NCBI GenBank assembly: GCA_013350335.1
Contig: CM023539.1
Location: 31,792,631-31,856,630, forward strand
From: Chimonanthus salicifolius
Taxonomy: Eukaryota; Streptophyta; Magnoliopsida; Laurales; Calycanthaceae
Reading direction: 5' to 3'
Length of the DNA: 64,000 bases
Shown: positions 1 to 11,172 of the stretch, one piece after another
How positions within the stretch are numbered: the first letter of the stretch is position 1
How the letters are laid out: every line of letters starts with the position of its first letter
Position numbers and translations under genes: made by a program
Notes under the pieces: model-generated
The model's database searches: none
Told to the model about the DNA's origin: nothing
The model's input: only the letters and a program-made list of their open reading frames with translations

Positions 1-614
1 CTTTAGTGAGGGGTCCGTCCTGGCTACTCTCGATCAGTTTTGAACTACCGATATGTCTGTTTTCTCGAGATCCCACCTGAGTTCTAAGTTTCAGAACTCA
101 AAAATCTTATCGAAGAGTCGTTGACCACGAGGGGTCGTTTCAGCCTTTCACCGAGTGGTCGGTGTATATGAGACTCTCGATCAGAGGCTTACCCAAAATG
201 ACAGTTCTTTGATCCAGAACCTATGTCAATTTGGTCGACCAGTCTTTAACCACGATGGGTCGATCCTATCTCCACCGAGGTATCGGTGATAACAACTGGT
301 CGAGCTGACAGTCAAACCAAATACATATTTCCAAGTTGGGTTCTAATTCATTGTCAAGCTTCCTCTCTAGGCTATTTATGATTTAACCATTTGTTCCACT
401 AAGCCTAAGGATGGTCCTCTCTAAGGTGTGAGTACCACATAAAGTCATCTATGGGCAAATACATGTTTTGTGATTTCTATAATGATGAGCTTCAATCTGG
501 TGGAGCATGACCTTCACTCTTGTTCACCTTCGGTCTTCAAGCTTCTAGCTAGTGCTTCTTTTCGAGTAATGGAATTGACAAACATAGGGACTTGGCCAAG
601 CCGAGGCACTAACA
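1..614 (-). mobile_element. Partial copia-family LTR (copy A), cut by the window edge
   Basis: Right part of an LTR that recurs at 5611-7690, 13235-15118, 15806-16885, 17511-21775 and 63436-64000. Read on the minus strand the LTR starts with TGTTAGTGCCTCGGC near 614. It carries the family's repeated GGGTCG motifs (for example around 130, 265). The plus-strand sequence to its right is copia gag of a different element, so this is probably a solo LTR inserted into that gag. The left end and the target duplication are outside the window, so solo status is inferred. Confidence 0.75.
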
Positions 615-1160
615 AAGACTTCACTGCCTAAAACTGAAAGCGCTAAGGAATACCTCCAAAATGTTGAAAATAAATTCAAAACAGCGAACAAGTCCTTAGC
701 AGGGACACTTATTGGCAGGCTAACCACCATTAAGTTCAATAAAAGATGTGACATGTATGAGCACGTAACGAAGATGACAAATTATGCTGCTCAACTGAAG
801 AATATAGGGACGAGTGTTGATGATACTTTTCTTATCTAATTCTCTGCCTCCTCAGTATAGGTCATTTTAAATAAATTACAATACTATGAAAGATAAATGG
901 CAAGTAAATGAATTGTCAAGTATGTTGATTCAAGAGTAAAGCAAGTTTAAGAAGATTGGACATCACGCACTCCATTTAATAAATTAAAGACCCAGTAAGA
1001 ATAAAGGATGGAAGCCAAAGAAATTTAAGAAAGATGGAAATAAACTATTTGACCCCAGTATGTCTTCCAAGATTCAAAGTCAGGGGACAGGTAGTATGAG
1101 GTGCCACTTTTGAAAGAAAAAATGGCACTTCTAGAAAGACTTCTATAAAAGGATAGAGTG
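615..1160 (+). pseudogene. copia gag remnant with decayed zinc knuckle
   Basis: One frame reads a hydrophilic helical protein with SAKEYLQNVENKF and an MTNYAAQLKNIG stretch, typical of copia gag (UBN2-type). It ends in a stop near 838, and similarity continues in other frames. At about 1096-1155 an RNA-binding knuckle is visible in which the second cysteine codon and a later residue have become stops (RCHF-stop-KKKWHF-stop). Gag packages the element RNA, and this copy cannot make it. The N-terminus is missing or displaced by LTR copy A. Confidence 0.6.
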
Positions 1161-1189
1161 GTTCGAAGGAAAGGTAACCATTCCATTTC

Positions 1190-2715
1190 TTTATGTTTCG
1201 AATCTAATCTCATTGAAGTTTCCTCTAATACTTGATGGCTTGATTCTGGGGCTACAATTCTTGTTTCTAATACGATAAAGGGATATCTTAGGACCCAGAC
1301 CATCGACCCAACTAAAGCCTACATTTACATTGGAAACTGACAAAATGTGCTAGTTAAAGCGATTGAGACTAACAGTCTTTTCCTCGACACTGGCCACCAC
1401 TTAGATTATTGGTTGTGTTTATGTTTGTTCTGTTGCAAGAAACATTATTTCAATTTTCAAACTTCATGTTAATGGTTATTATTATAAATTTGGAATTAAT
1501 GCCTTCAGTTTATCTAAGGGTTCTTCTTTTATTGGATCTGGATTATTAATTGATAACTTTTACCTTTTAAAGCTTGATGATTCCTTTGATAATTCTGTCC
1601 TAACCCTATATCATAATGCTGGTATTAAACGTGTCTTGATTAATGAAAATTCCTCTATTTTATGGCATAAACGTTTATGACATATATCCCGCAAAAGAAT
1701 TGAAAGATTGGTAAAGATGGGATTCTCCCGAATCTTGACTTTACTGATTTAGGTGTATCTGTGGAATGCATTAAGGTTAAGCAGACCAACACACCAAAAA
1801 AGGAGCCACAAGATCTAAAGGGCTACTTGAGTTGATCCATACTGATATTTGTAGCCCATTTGACGTTCCATCCTTTGGTGAGAGAACTATTTTATCATCT
1901 TTATGGATGACTTTTCGTGTTATGATTATATTTATATATTTAGTGATAAATCTCAAACAGTTAAAACCGTAGAGATATTTATCACTGAAGTTGAAAGACA
2001 AGTGGATAGAAAGGTGAAAGTCATAAGTTCAGAGTGATATGGTGAATATTATGGTAAGTATGATGAAACGGATCAACACCCTGGCCCTTTTGCTAGACTA
2101 CTTGAAAGTCGCGGTATAATTGCACAATACACGATGCCCCGTATACCTTAGCAGAATGATGTGCTGAAAGGCGTAACCGCACACTTATGAACATGGTTAG
2201 GAGTATGTTATGTAACAGCATTGTACCCATTTATGTTGTGGATGTATGCATTAAAAACCACAATGTACATGCTTAATCGGGTTCCTATTAAGTCAGTTTC
2301 TGAAACTCTTTTTGAAGTGTGGACGAGAAAGAAACCCAGTTTGAGACACCTACATGTATGGCGTTGTCCTGCAGAGGCAAGAATTTATAATTCATATGAA
2401 AGAAAACTTGATAAACAGACAATCAAAGGTTACTTCATAGGTTACCCTGAGAAGTCCAAAGGGTACATGTTCTATTGTCCAAACCATAGTATAAGAATCA
2501 TAGAGACTGGTAGTGCAAGTGATGAGGTTAGTAGGAGTGACATAATGAGAAACGTCGGTGTGCAAGAATTGAGGGTACAAGTCCCTATACCTGTAATTTC
2601 AGAAATTGTTGTTCCTAATGTCACTGAACAACCTGATGAACAACACCTGAATGATGAATCACTCTATGAAGTTGGGACTATGTGGTATATCTATAAGAGT
2701 CAGATTATGATTTAG
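1190..2715 (+). pseudogene. copia protease plus integrase remnant
   Basis: Around 1230-1300 the frame shows WLDSGATI followed by VSNTIKGYL, the aspartic protease active site (DSG) of copia polyproteins. From about 1660 an HKRLxHISRKRIERLVK stretch is the GAG-pre-integrase zinc-binding region, followed by LELIHTDICGPF and FMDDFS of the integrase core. The longest open piece, 2221-2715, is the integrase C-terminal part (YMLNRVPIKSVSETLFEVW, then KGYFIGYPEKSKGYMFY). Several stops and frameshifts separate these pieces, for example a stop for the expected residue near 2035. Confidence 0.75.
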
Positions 2716-3644
2716 GGGCTATTAAGAATCCGGTCATTTATGAAGAAACCATAGAATGTGATGTTTCTAGTAAGTGGTTAGACGCCATGAAAGACGACCT
2801 AAAGTCCATGACCCAGAATGAAGTTTAGGATCTCTTAGAATTGCCTCATGGATATAAGAAAGTTGGATGTAAGTGGGTTTTCAAGACCAAACGAGACTCC
2901 AAGGGCAATATCGAACAATATAAAGCAAGACTTGTGGAAAAAAGGGTTTACTCAGAAAGATGATATTGATTATAAAGAGGCCTCCTTTCTTGTATCCAGA
3001 AAGGACTCTTTCAGAATCATTATGTCTTTGGTGGCTCATTATGATTTGGAGCTTCACCAAATGGATGTTAAAACCGCATTATGAATGATAGTTTAGATGA
3101 GGATGTGTATATGGAACAACCTAAAAGATTCTCCATAGAGGGTAAAGAACATATGAAATGCAAATTAAAGAAATCAATATATGGCCTTAAGCAAGCCTCC
3201 AGGCAATGGTACCTTAAGTTCAATGATACCATTACCTCTTTCGGTTTTAAGGAAAACACCGTTGATCGGTGTATATACATGAAGGTCAGTGAGAGTAAGC
3301 TTATCTTTTTGATATTATATGTTGATATTTTGCTTGCCACTAATGATCTTGGTATGATTTTTGAAACTAAGAAGTTTCTCTCTAATAATATGGGAGAGGT
3401 AACTTACGTGATTGGAATAGAAATATTATGTGATAGAACATGTGGTGTGTTAGGGTTGTCTCAGAAAGGTTATATAGAAAGAATCTTGGAGAGATTAGGT
3501 ATGCAAAATTATTCCTATCAAGATGACCCTATTCAGAAGAGAGATAATTTTAACTTAAATCAATGTCTGCAGAATGAACTTGAAAAGAAACAAATGGAGG
3601 GAATCCTTTATGCCTTAGCTGTAGGTAGCCTGATGTATGCCTAA
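2716..3644 (+). pseudogene. copia reverse transcriptase remnant (active site damaged)
   Basis: Two overlapping open pieces (2848-3084 and 3081-3644) hold RVT_2 motifs: QKDDIDYKEASF, LHQMDVKTAL, YMEQPKRFSIEG, KKSIYGLKQASRQWY and LILYVDILLATNDLG. The usual YVDD catalytic pair is reduced to YVD followed by ILLA, consistent with loss of one Asp codon. A frame change at about 3081 and stops upstream also prevent expression. The family makes cDNA from the element RNA; this copy should be catalytically dead. Confidence 0.85.
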
Positions 3645-4199
3645 ACCTACAGCAGACTCGACATTAGTTTTGTTGTTAGTATGCTGGGGAGATACCAAAG
3701 CATCCCTGGAATGAGGTATTTATAGGGTTCTAAAGACTTATGCATACGTTTAAGAGGTCCGATTATCTCGAGATCAACATTAACTATTTGTTTCTCATGG
3801 CTGCAGAGCAATATCGTGGAAAAGCGCCAACAATCTATCACTTCAACATCAACCATGGAAGCAAAATTTGTGGCGTGCTATGAGGCCACTGTTTAAGGAA
3901 TGTGCCTGCAAAACTTTATCTCAGGACTTGGAATTTTCGACAGCATTGCCAAGCTGCTGAGAATTTACTATAATAATTCTGCAACAGTGTTATTCTCTGA
4001 GAACGACAAGTATTCGAATGGATCAAAACACATGAAATTGAAGTACTTCGTAATGAAAGAAGAAATTAAGACACGGACGGAGCCTATTGAGGACATAAAC
4101 ACTTTACTTATGGTGGTAGATTCGTTGACGAATGAATTACCTATAAAGATCTTTAAGGAACATGTCAATAGAATGGGTCTTGAACGTAATATGTTATGA
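3645..4199 (+). pseudogene. copia RNase H remnant
   Basis: Following the RT, the 3660-3900 stretch carries the 'trip-swap-tail' region of copia RNase H (GSLMYA then frames with SRLDISFVVSMLGRY-like residues). The open piece 3900-4199 has DNSATVLFSEND-like sequence, HMKLKYFVMKEEIK and a final HVNRMGLERNML, the usual end of copia polyproteins. There is a stop after GSLMYA and frame changes. Domain identity is by motif order and position; the catalytic residues were not all traced. Confidence 0.65.
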
Positions 4200-4596
4200 T
4201 GTAATTATGAATTTTGGACTGCATTATGAATAAAAGTGCACTATTTGACATTTGAGTACTCGTATATACGTTTCTAATTATTGTTTCTGTTTATTATTGT
4301 TATTTATATATAGTATGTGTGTTTATTTTGACACTAATAAGAATAATCATTATATTATGACACTTATGTGGACCATTATGAAAATCTCTCATTTTAAGGC
4401 TATGCTAGGTAGGTCACTTGTGTTTTAGTAATAGAAGGGACCATGTCTGGATAAGATGATGTGCAACCGCCATTGCTCGCACTTGTGGTCTGTTTAGTAT
4501 TAGCATTATGATGTTAACCGCATTATGTTGTTAAATACAATTTATGTGTACACCCTATGATATACCTATTTTAAATCCCATGAAGTGTAAATGTGG

Positions 4597-4610
4597 GCCA
4601 AGTGAGAGAA
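4597..4610 (+). promoter_or_regulatory. Polypurine tract of the plus-strand copia element
   Basis: Purine-rich AAGTGAGAGAA lies immediately before the LTR start TGTAAGAC at 4611, the expected site for plus-strand priming. Confidence 0.55.
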
Positions 4611-5062
4611 TGTAAGACTAAACATGACCCACATTAAATTTGGGGCTCCACATAGAGGATCTGAAATCAAGGAAACTGTGTTTAAATAAGGTCTATTTTA
4701 GGAGAGTTCTAAATGGAGTTAGTTTCTTATTTTGATGGAAAGTAGGAAAGGGAAATTCTAATTGCGTTATGGGTCCTCCCTCTGTCTATAAAAGGGTCTC
4801 TCTATTATTATCCATCAGCTTAAGACAACTCAGTGTTCTCAAAACATTATTCATGAAATTGGGAGAGAGCATTAAGAAGGAAAGAGGTAGAAACTCTAAG
4901 GTATATGTTTTCTCTTGCTTTTGGACTCCAAGAAGCATTGGCATATCAAAGGGAAAATCAGATCTCACTATTCTTCTTCAATGGATCCGCATTAACTTTG
5001 ATTGTGTTTCAAGCATTAATCCATCTAGATCTTGTGGTTATCTTGTTTGGGTATGTCTAACA
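4611..5062 (+). repeat. 3' LTR of the plus-strand copia element
   Basis: Begins TGTAAGAC and ends GTCTAACA, an inverted terminal pair with one mismatch. It starts directly after the purine tract and about 410 bases after the pol end. A TATA-like CTATAAAAG at about 4786 would start the R region, and T-rich U5 follows. Length 452 bases fits a copia LTR. No second copy is in the window, so the boundaries rest on the termini only. Confidence 0.65.
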
Positions 5063-5437
5063 TTAAGTTTAATGACGAATGAATGTATGATTGATTCTCA
5101 ATCAATAAACTCTGATATTATGATGAAGTATTACATATCAAAGAATAAAGATAAACATAAAATAATTTTGAAAACTTCTTATTCTTACATTTCTAACAAG
5201 CACAAGTTATATTGGGTGTACACCAAACTATTCAACCTTTGATGCTCTAATCGATTCCTTTTTTTTTTTTTTGTATGTATACATTCAAATACAATCCAAT
5301 TGCGCTTACATCTAGAAGAAGTACAAGTTTGGCTTAAAATGTGAATTGCCATTTTTTGCACATTTGGAGTTGAACCTCCATAATTAATCCACCAATCAAC
5401 TACAGAAGGAAATAAGACACATCAATATGAAAAACAT
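5063..5437. other. Unassigned AT-rich stretch between elements
   Basis: Flank of the copia 3' LTR. It contains a T run at about 5260-5273 and no gene or repeat that I can support. It probably belongs to the sequence into which the copia and hAT remnants were inserted. Confidence 0.4.
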
Positions 5438-5610
5438 AAAGTTTCCTAGTTAATTAAAGTAAATGATTATTTAAATGTAAAGAAAAATACTTGGAAGTAT
5501 TTTATCGCTAACTTTAATAACAATTTACGCCTAAAGTTTCTTGATGTTTTTCTATAACATTTAAGCTCTTTGAGGATCGATTGTTGCATTGCAATATCAT
5601 TATAGTATAA
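5438..5610 (-). pseudogene. hAT transposase remnant, C-terminal continuation left of the solo LTR
   Basis: Read on the minus strand from 5610, this continues the transposase frame that is interrupted at 7696 by LTR copy B. Removing the LTR and one copy of the TATAA duplication joins CIETLYYND to IAMQQSILKELKCYR without a frame change. The joined segment fits the region that follows the conserved NP-F-Y block in plant hAT proteins. It decays by about 5480. I infer one former transposase gene in two pieces. Confidence 0.6.
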
Positions 5611-7690
5611 TGATAGTTCCCTTGGGTGCTAGAAGAATTACTGAGATTGTCCCTAAAGGGAGAGGAGGGGGGGGGGGGTGAATAGGACAATCCCCAATTT
5701 TTGTTGTCTTAGCAATTATCTTGATTAAATGAAATGTTTGCAGCAGAAATAAGAAGTTAATCAAGATGCATGTGTGTTGTGTGATTAGTATGTATGCACA
5801 CTTATAAGAACAATCACACAAGTAAAGATAAACACTCACAAGACCAATTTATAGTGGTTCGGTTAAACAACCTACATCCACTCTAAGGACTCACCCAACC
5901 TTGAGTTATCTCGAATTCACTACGTGAGGACTTACACCCTCACAAATAGAGTAGGACTTCCATCGTATTCAATTGGTTGGGAATTCCACCCACTACATGT
6001 GCCGGAGACAATGCTTTAGATTTTTTTGAAAGGTTTCGACCAACCCAAGGTCTACATCTTTATGCCTCTATTTTTTTATAGTGGTTTCGGCTTCATTGCC
6101 TTAGTCCACTTCACAATATAATTTATAAAATAAAATCACTAAGAAACACTTGCCTTTGTACTAGCTTACTTGTAGATGTATGCTTCTTGAGGATACTCTC
6201 CCAATGTGATGTCGACGATTTCGAAGATGTGCCTTGTGTATGCTCAATCAGAATCTATGGCAGGTCTCTAAGATTTAGTTGTGCCAATGGATTCCTAGAT
6301 CTATATTTCTTTCTCTCTCTTTCTTAATTACAATCAAGAAGATTGAATATTTGATTCACCAAGTGTAGTGCATGGAGAGGAGGTGGGGATGACTAGATTT
6401 AGCTTAGAATTTACCTATGGAAAATGTCCATGGAGTGTCCAACCAAAACCCAACTTGGTTTGTTGTTTAAATAGGCAAACAAGAGAAGTTCCCGAGCTAA
6501 CCCGAGCGATTGGTCTCCACCCGGCGATGGGTCATGCATATGACCGTTGAGAAATGTGACCATTACGCTCTAACGGGCAGAAGACAGTAAAAAAATGGTC
6601 ACTTGCGATTGTTCGATCTCACGACTAGTCGTGCTGACTGTTTTCAGCAAAAACACTCTCAACTATAATGGCCATATCTTGGGTTCTGGGACTCTGTTTT
6701 CAGTGTTCTTGAGTTGTATGAAAAACTCTTTCAATGATCTATACAACCATGGGGGTCATGACAGTAGATTTATGTATTTGCTTGGTTCAAAGAGTCTCCC
6801 AAGTCATGACATTTTCACACTCAACATTTTCCTAAGATTTGTTCATGGATGCTCCAAGTCTTTGGTCCATTTCCCCTAGGCATGATTATGACTTACCAAT
6901 GAGTGTTCTAAGCCTAGGGAGGGTCTCTGTCACCGATGGGTCGACAACCATGGCACCGAGGGGTCGATCCATATGAGAGGCTCGGTCTAGGGCAACACCA
7001 AGTAGATAGAGTTTCAAGTCCAGAAATTTGTCCTACCGAGAACGACTTGTCGCCCCACCAAGGGGTCGGTCTGGTACTCTCGATCGGTTTGTCTACCGAC
7101 TGGTCTGTGTTTCCAAGAGCACCCCTTTGAGTTCTAAGACCCAAAACTCACCTTGTTCAGATTGAGGAGTCAATGACCACGATGGGTCGATAAGCTCATC
7201 ATCGAGGGGTCAGTGCATACAAGACTCTCGATCAGAGGCATACCCAGAATGAAAGTTTTATGATCCAGAACCTTTGTCAATCTGGCCGACCAGTCTATGA
7301 TAACGATAGGTCGATCCTGTCTCCACCTAGGGTTCGGTGAGAATGACTGGTTGTGCTGACGGTGAAACTAAATACCAATTTCCAAGTTGGGATCCAATTC
7401 ACTGTCAAGCAACCTCTAGGCATGTTTATGTCCTATAACCAACATATTCAACTAAGCCTAGGCAAGGTCATCCTAAGGTGTTGGATTTCCCCTAAGTCAT
7501 CTATGGCCAAATTACCTTTGTGAGTGCCATATATAGTGATGATGAATCCGTACTTGATCCTACAATGCTTGAGTTCTTGATTTAATCTTCATCACTTGAG
7601 GCTTGATCATTGCTTTAAACTCCTGAGACAATGATTCACCTAAGTCATGTAATTGACAAATAGGTGACTCGGCAAGCTGGGGTACTAACA
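5611..7690 (-). mobile_element. Solo LTR of the copia family (copy B), perfect 5-bp TSD
   Basis: Termini are TGATAGTTCCC at the left and ACTAACA at the right (minus-strand orientation: TGTTAGTACCCC to GGAACTATCA). It is flanked on both sides by TATAA (5606-5610 and 7691-7695). The 2080-base body has a 12-base G run at 5667-5678, the 'GTGGTTCGGTTAA' block near 5853 shared by all family copies, and about ten GGGTCG-like motifs between 6530 and 7330. No internal domain is present, so it is a solo LTR formed by LTR-LTR recombination. It splits a hAT transposase remnant. Confidence 0.9.
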
Positions 7691-7695
7691 TATAA

Positions 7696-8375
7696 TGTCT
7701 CAATGCAATCAAGAACTCCATTGAAAACCCGATCAACATTGACGTTATTATAAAACCATGATGGATTAAGCTAATGCCCAACAGCATGAAGTGGATGATG
7801 CAATTGATTATCCCAACGAGTATCTATAATGCCGAAATAAGGAATAGCTTCGGTCAACATTCTTGATGATGGCAATGTCGATGTTGAATCATTTGTCATT
7901 CTCTTATTGAGTGTTTTTTTTATGGCTTGTTTGGCTTTATGCATAGCCTGATAAATATAACCCAATATAGGCTTATCATCACTATCAACCATGCATAACA
8001 CTTTTACAAGAGGTTCAAATGCTGCAACTATAACCTCACATTCAGACCAAAAAGAAGAGCTCAAGATCAACTCAGTCATGTCTTTGCCTCTTTGTTCTTT
8101 TGTAGCCCATTTACTATCTATCAATTCTTTGGTAACAACCATTTCCTGTAATCCACCTTTATTTTTCAAAATACTTTGTAATACTAGAAAATGAGTTGTA
8201 AAACGTATGATTGTCGGACGGATAATCTCATTTCCATCAGTATACTTCGTCATTAATGTTAATACAAAACCATGATTGTATATAAATGTAGTGAGAGACC
8301 TTGCTCATTCAATAACACTTTTCACCCTTTCCATATTTGAAATATCTTCTAGCATCAAATCAAGAAAATCTCATT
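7696..8375 (-). pseudogene. hAT-family transposase remnant
   Basis: Minus-strand reading gives LDLMLEDISNMERVKSVIE, a stop, then TTFIYNHGFVLTLM, RPTIIRFTTHFLVLQSIL, SKWATKEQ, FWSECEVIVAAFEPLVKVL, DDKPILGYIYQAMHKAKQAI and DTRWDNQLHHPLHAVG, in the order known from plant hAT transposases (region after the catalytic core up to the NP-F-Y block). The main open piece is 8253-7771. There is a stop near 8320 and a frameshift near 7775. The N-terminal BED finger and the dimerisation domain are absent. It is unlike the other hAT elements here in its peptide sequence. Confidence 0.85.
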
Positions 8376-8379
8376 TGTA

Positions 8380-8394
8380 AAATTTATATACATA

Positions 8395-8426
<32 letters not shown>

Positions 8427-8428
8427 TG
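8380..8428. repeat. AT dinucleotide microsatellite
   Basis: Nearly pure TA repeat immediately before the LTR-like start at 8427; such runs are common insertion sites and are often length-variable. Confidence 0.9.
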
Positions 8429-9545
8429 TAATATCCTAGATTTTTCAATATATCGATATTTACGAAAATGCCATTGGAGTTATGAATTAAAGGGTTATGA
8501 TTGTAGATGAGAAAATTGTGGGGCCCATTGTTCAAATAAGACCAATGTACTTGGTATAAGGTTCAAATTAAGTTAAATGGGTAATGTACAATTATTTGGG
8601 TCAAAGTGGTTAAATGGCTCAAGGGACCCAATGGGTCGTTGTGGACAAGTTTGATCATTGGGTGAGCTCAAGCTAAATTGGGTTAAGATGAATTAAATGT
8701 TTGAGTTTGGATGAGTTGAGTTCAATGGTGGAGTTGAATTTATTGGTTGAGTTAAATTAAATGAATGGGTTGAGTTGAGAGAGAGTTAAATTAACGTAAG
8801 TGAGTGAAGTGTGTGAATGAGAGTGGTGTGTACTTATTGCAAGTTTTAAACAATGAAAAATGTTGGAATTGCATGGGAGTGTTACTTCATGCATGTAACT
8901 CCTAGATAAGAAATTAATGGAGGTGGCGGTTTTGGGAGTTAGATTTGGTGAGAGGTAGTATTTCAAATTCAAAGTGTTATGCACGTTGGAATTGCATGGG
9001 AGTGTTATTTCATGCATGTAACTCCAAAGATAGAGAATGAATGGAGTTGCTGTTTTGTGGAGTTACATAAGGGGTTATGACATTTCAAATTCAAAATGCT
9101 AGTCTACACATTGGAGGAGGGGAAAAGGTTTCATCTCAAGATGAAACCCCCATTTGAGACGTTAATGAGAGGAGGAGGTAATGGGGAGGTTACACAATGC
9201 AATCCATGGGAGACGTTGGATGCTTTGGGACCTCTCTCTCTCTTGACGTGTTTCACCTCTCAAGACCAAGGACATTAGCTGGTTGTCTCTCTCAAAATCA
9301 GTCCTTGGTCGATCCCTCCATCAAGACAAAGTACAAATAGAGCAAAGGAGTTTTGCATCAAGGTTTATCACTCTCATCCAAGGCCAAATTTCTATCTCTC
9401 TCTATCAAATCAATATTTTGGCTAAACCATTTCAAGGAGTCTCCAAGCTAGATCAGTCTCGGCTAAAGGAGAAGGAAGGAAGGACTAAGGAAGGAGAGGA
9501 TCAAGAAGAAGTGAAAGAACCAGAGGAATCACGGTTTTGGTAAGT
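8427..9545 (+). mobile_element. Truncated LTR related to the 3-kb gypsy-type LTR at 29552
   Basis: Starts TGTAATATCCTAG and then follows the first few hundred bases of the 29552 LTR in order: a TATTTACG block, GCCATT, GAATTAA, GGCCCA-like and 'ggtataaggttcaa' blocks. A near-duplicate of about 50 bases (8862-8910 and 8990-9035: GGAATTGCATGGGAGTGTTA) lies inside. The 3' end is not found, so it is a fragment broken by later events. The right boundary is approximate. Confidence 0.5.
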
Positions 9546-10391
9546 GCTCAATAAACACTTGTTAAAAAGAATGGTCCCGAGATCTCAATCTCATGGTCTA
9601 GAAGATAATCTCGAGACCTCGCCACGATATCCACAAAGAGAGCACAAAAATTGTCTGTAAAAATCTTTGTTCTTGGTCCCAAGACCTCGCTTGCTTTAAC
9701 AGAGAGCATAATGATCATCCGTCTGTAAAAACAGACAGCTCTCAGTCCTGAGACCTCAGGGTCCTCTCGAGATCTCGAGGATGTCTCGAGACCTTAGGGA
9801 GACTCCCCGAGATCTCATGACTAACTGTTGTGCCATAGTTGTCATACCATATTTGTCCTTAAGACCTAAGGAAAGAGTCGTTTGCACACTATGTTATATA
9901 TATTTGGCTCATTTTCTTAATTGTGATTAAGGCTCTTAATTAAGGAGAAACCATAATCTCTCTCAGACTTCTGCAGAGGTTCCTATCCCTTCCAAATCAT
10001 CTTAAACCTCTCTCAATTTTCTTTAATCTCTTCAATGACCATCAATGGAATCTAAACTTCCTAAAGTTCTTGTATGAATGAGATTAGGAGTACAATCTTT
10101 TAGGAAATATTGTTGAATCATCTGTAAACCCTAGAACTAGCATATTTTCTTGGTTGCAAACACTGAAGATCAACACATCTTTCAAGATTGAAGGATGAAG
10201 GTTGCTTTGAAGAACACAACTCAAGATCTGATCTAAACCAAGGCAAGTATTCTTTATTTCATTTGACTATTCATTGTACGGTGGATTAGACCTTTTGTGA
10301 TTGAACCACCTAAAAAAGTATGCATCCAGGATTAGACCTTGGTGGTCGAAACTCTCAAAATTAGGGTGTATTGTCAGGGTGTGTAGCCCTT
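9546..10391. other. LTR-like repeat of unknown family with CTCGAGA-rich segment
   Basis: Between the gypsy-type LTR fragment and the copia pol lies a stretch with many short GAGATCTCGAG/CTCGAGACC units (about 9570-9820), a TATA-like stretch near 9895, T/C-rich leader-like sequence and no open frame. Its architecture resembles the U3-R-U5 of a long copia LTR, but I cannot pair its ends or find a second copy. It replaces the expected RNase H and 3' LTR of the neighbouring copia element. Confidence 0.35.
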
Positions 10392-11104
10392 TCATAGTGT
10401 GTTTCCGGATAGCCTAGGGTTGGGTGATTCCAAAGTGGATATAGGGGTGGTGGCTGAGTGTTTGCATCCTTCAAGTCCAAATCTCTTTACAAGCTCTTTT
10501 ACATATTTTGTTTGAGATATAAAAAGACCCTCATTCTGTTGTTTGATTTGAAGACCAAGGAAGTAGTTGAGTTCTCTAACCATACTCATTTCAAATTCTA
10601 ATTTCCTAAGTTAGGAGAAATCCACAGCAGTTTTTTCACAAGTAGATCCAAAATCTATGTCATCAACATAGATTTGAGCAATAAAGATAGATTTCTTGGT
10701 CTTTTGGACAAACAAGGTTTTGTCCACACTTCCCCTTTGAAAATCATGTTCAAGTAAAAACTGAGTTAATCTTTCATACCAGGCTCTTGGGGCTTGCTTA
10801 AGACCATACAATGCTTTCTTAAGCTTGTGTACATGATTGGGAAATTTAGGATCCGTGAATCCTTTGGGTTGTTCAACAAAAAATTCTTCATTTAGAAGCC
10901 CATTCAAAAATGCACTTTTAACTTCCATTTGAAACAACTTGAACTTAAGGAAGCAAGCAATGGATAACATGATTCTAATCTAGCCACAGGAGCAAAAGTT
11001 TCATCAAAATCAATTCCTTCTATTTGAGTATACCCTTGGGCTACCAATCTAGCTTTGTTTCTCCAAATGGTGCCATGTTCATCCATCTTATTTTGTAAAT
11101 CCAC
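10392..11104 (-). pseudogene. copia reverse transcriptase remnant
   Basis: Three open pieces in adjoining frames carry RVT_2 motifs in order: WRNKARLVAQGYTQIEGIDFDETFAPVARLES, QMEVKSAFLNG, YVEQPKGF-like FFVEQPKGFTDP, KKALYGLKQAPRAWYERL, QIYVDDIDFGST and ELNYFLGLQIKQQ. The YVDD pair is intact, but the first catalytic Asp of the usual QMDVKSAFLNG is Glu here. Frame breaks occur near 10960 and 10600. The frame stops being recognisable after GLEGCKHSATTP at about 10440, where RNase H should begin. Confidence 0.85.
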
Positions 11105-11172
11105 TTGGTTCCAATAGCCTGTGTTTCCTTGGGTCTAGGAACCAACTCCCAAACTTCATTCCTAGTTAATTG

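Larger units (their letters stand above)
615..5062 (+). mobile_element. Degenerate Ty1/copia retrotransposon, plus strand
   Basis: Order gag, protease, GAG-pre-integrase, integrase, reverse transcriptase, RNase H, PPT, 3' LTR is readable from 615 to 5062, which is the Ty1/copia domain order. The coding part is broken by many stops and frameshifts. Only one LTR (4611-5062) is found; the 5' LTR must lie left of the window or be lost. LTR copy A abuts the gag at 614, so the element was hit by a later insertion. It is a dead copy. Lineage (Tork/Ale/Ivana) cannot be decided by eye. Confidence 0.85.

Noticed and set aside
5260..5425. Minus-strand SINE-like unit (A-box-like TAGTTGATTGG, B-box-like GGTTCAACTCC, terminal T run on the plus strand)
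   Set aside because: The two boxes are only about 26 bases apart instead of 40-45, and no target duplication is visible.
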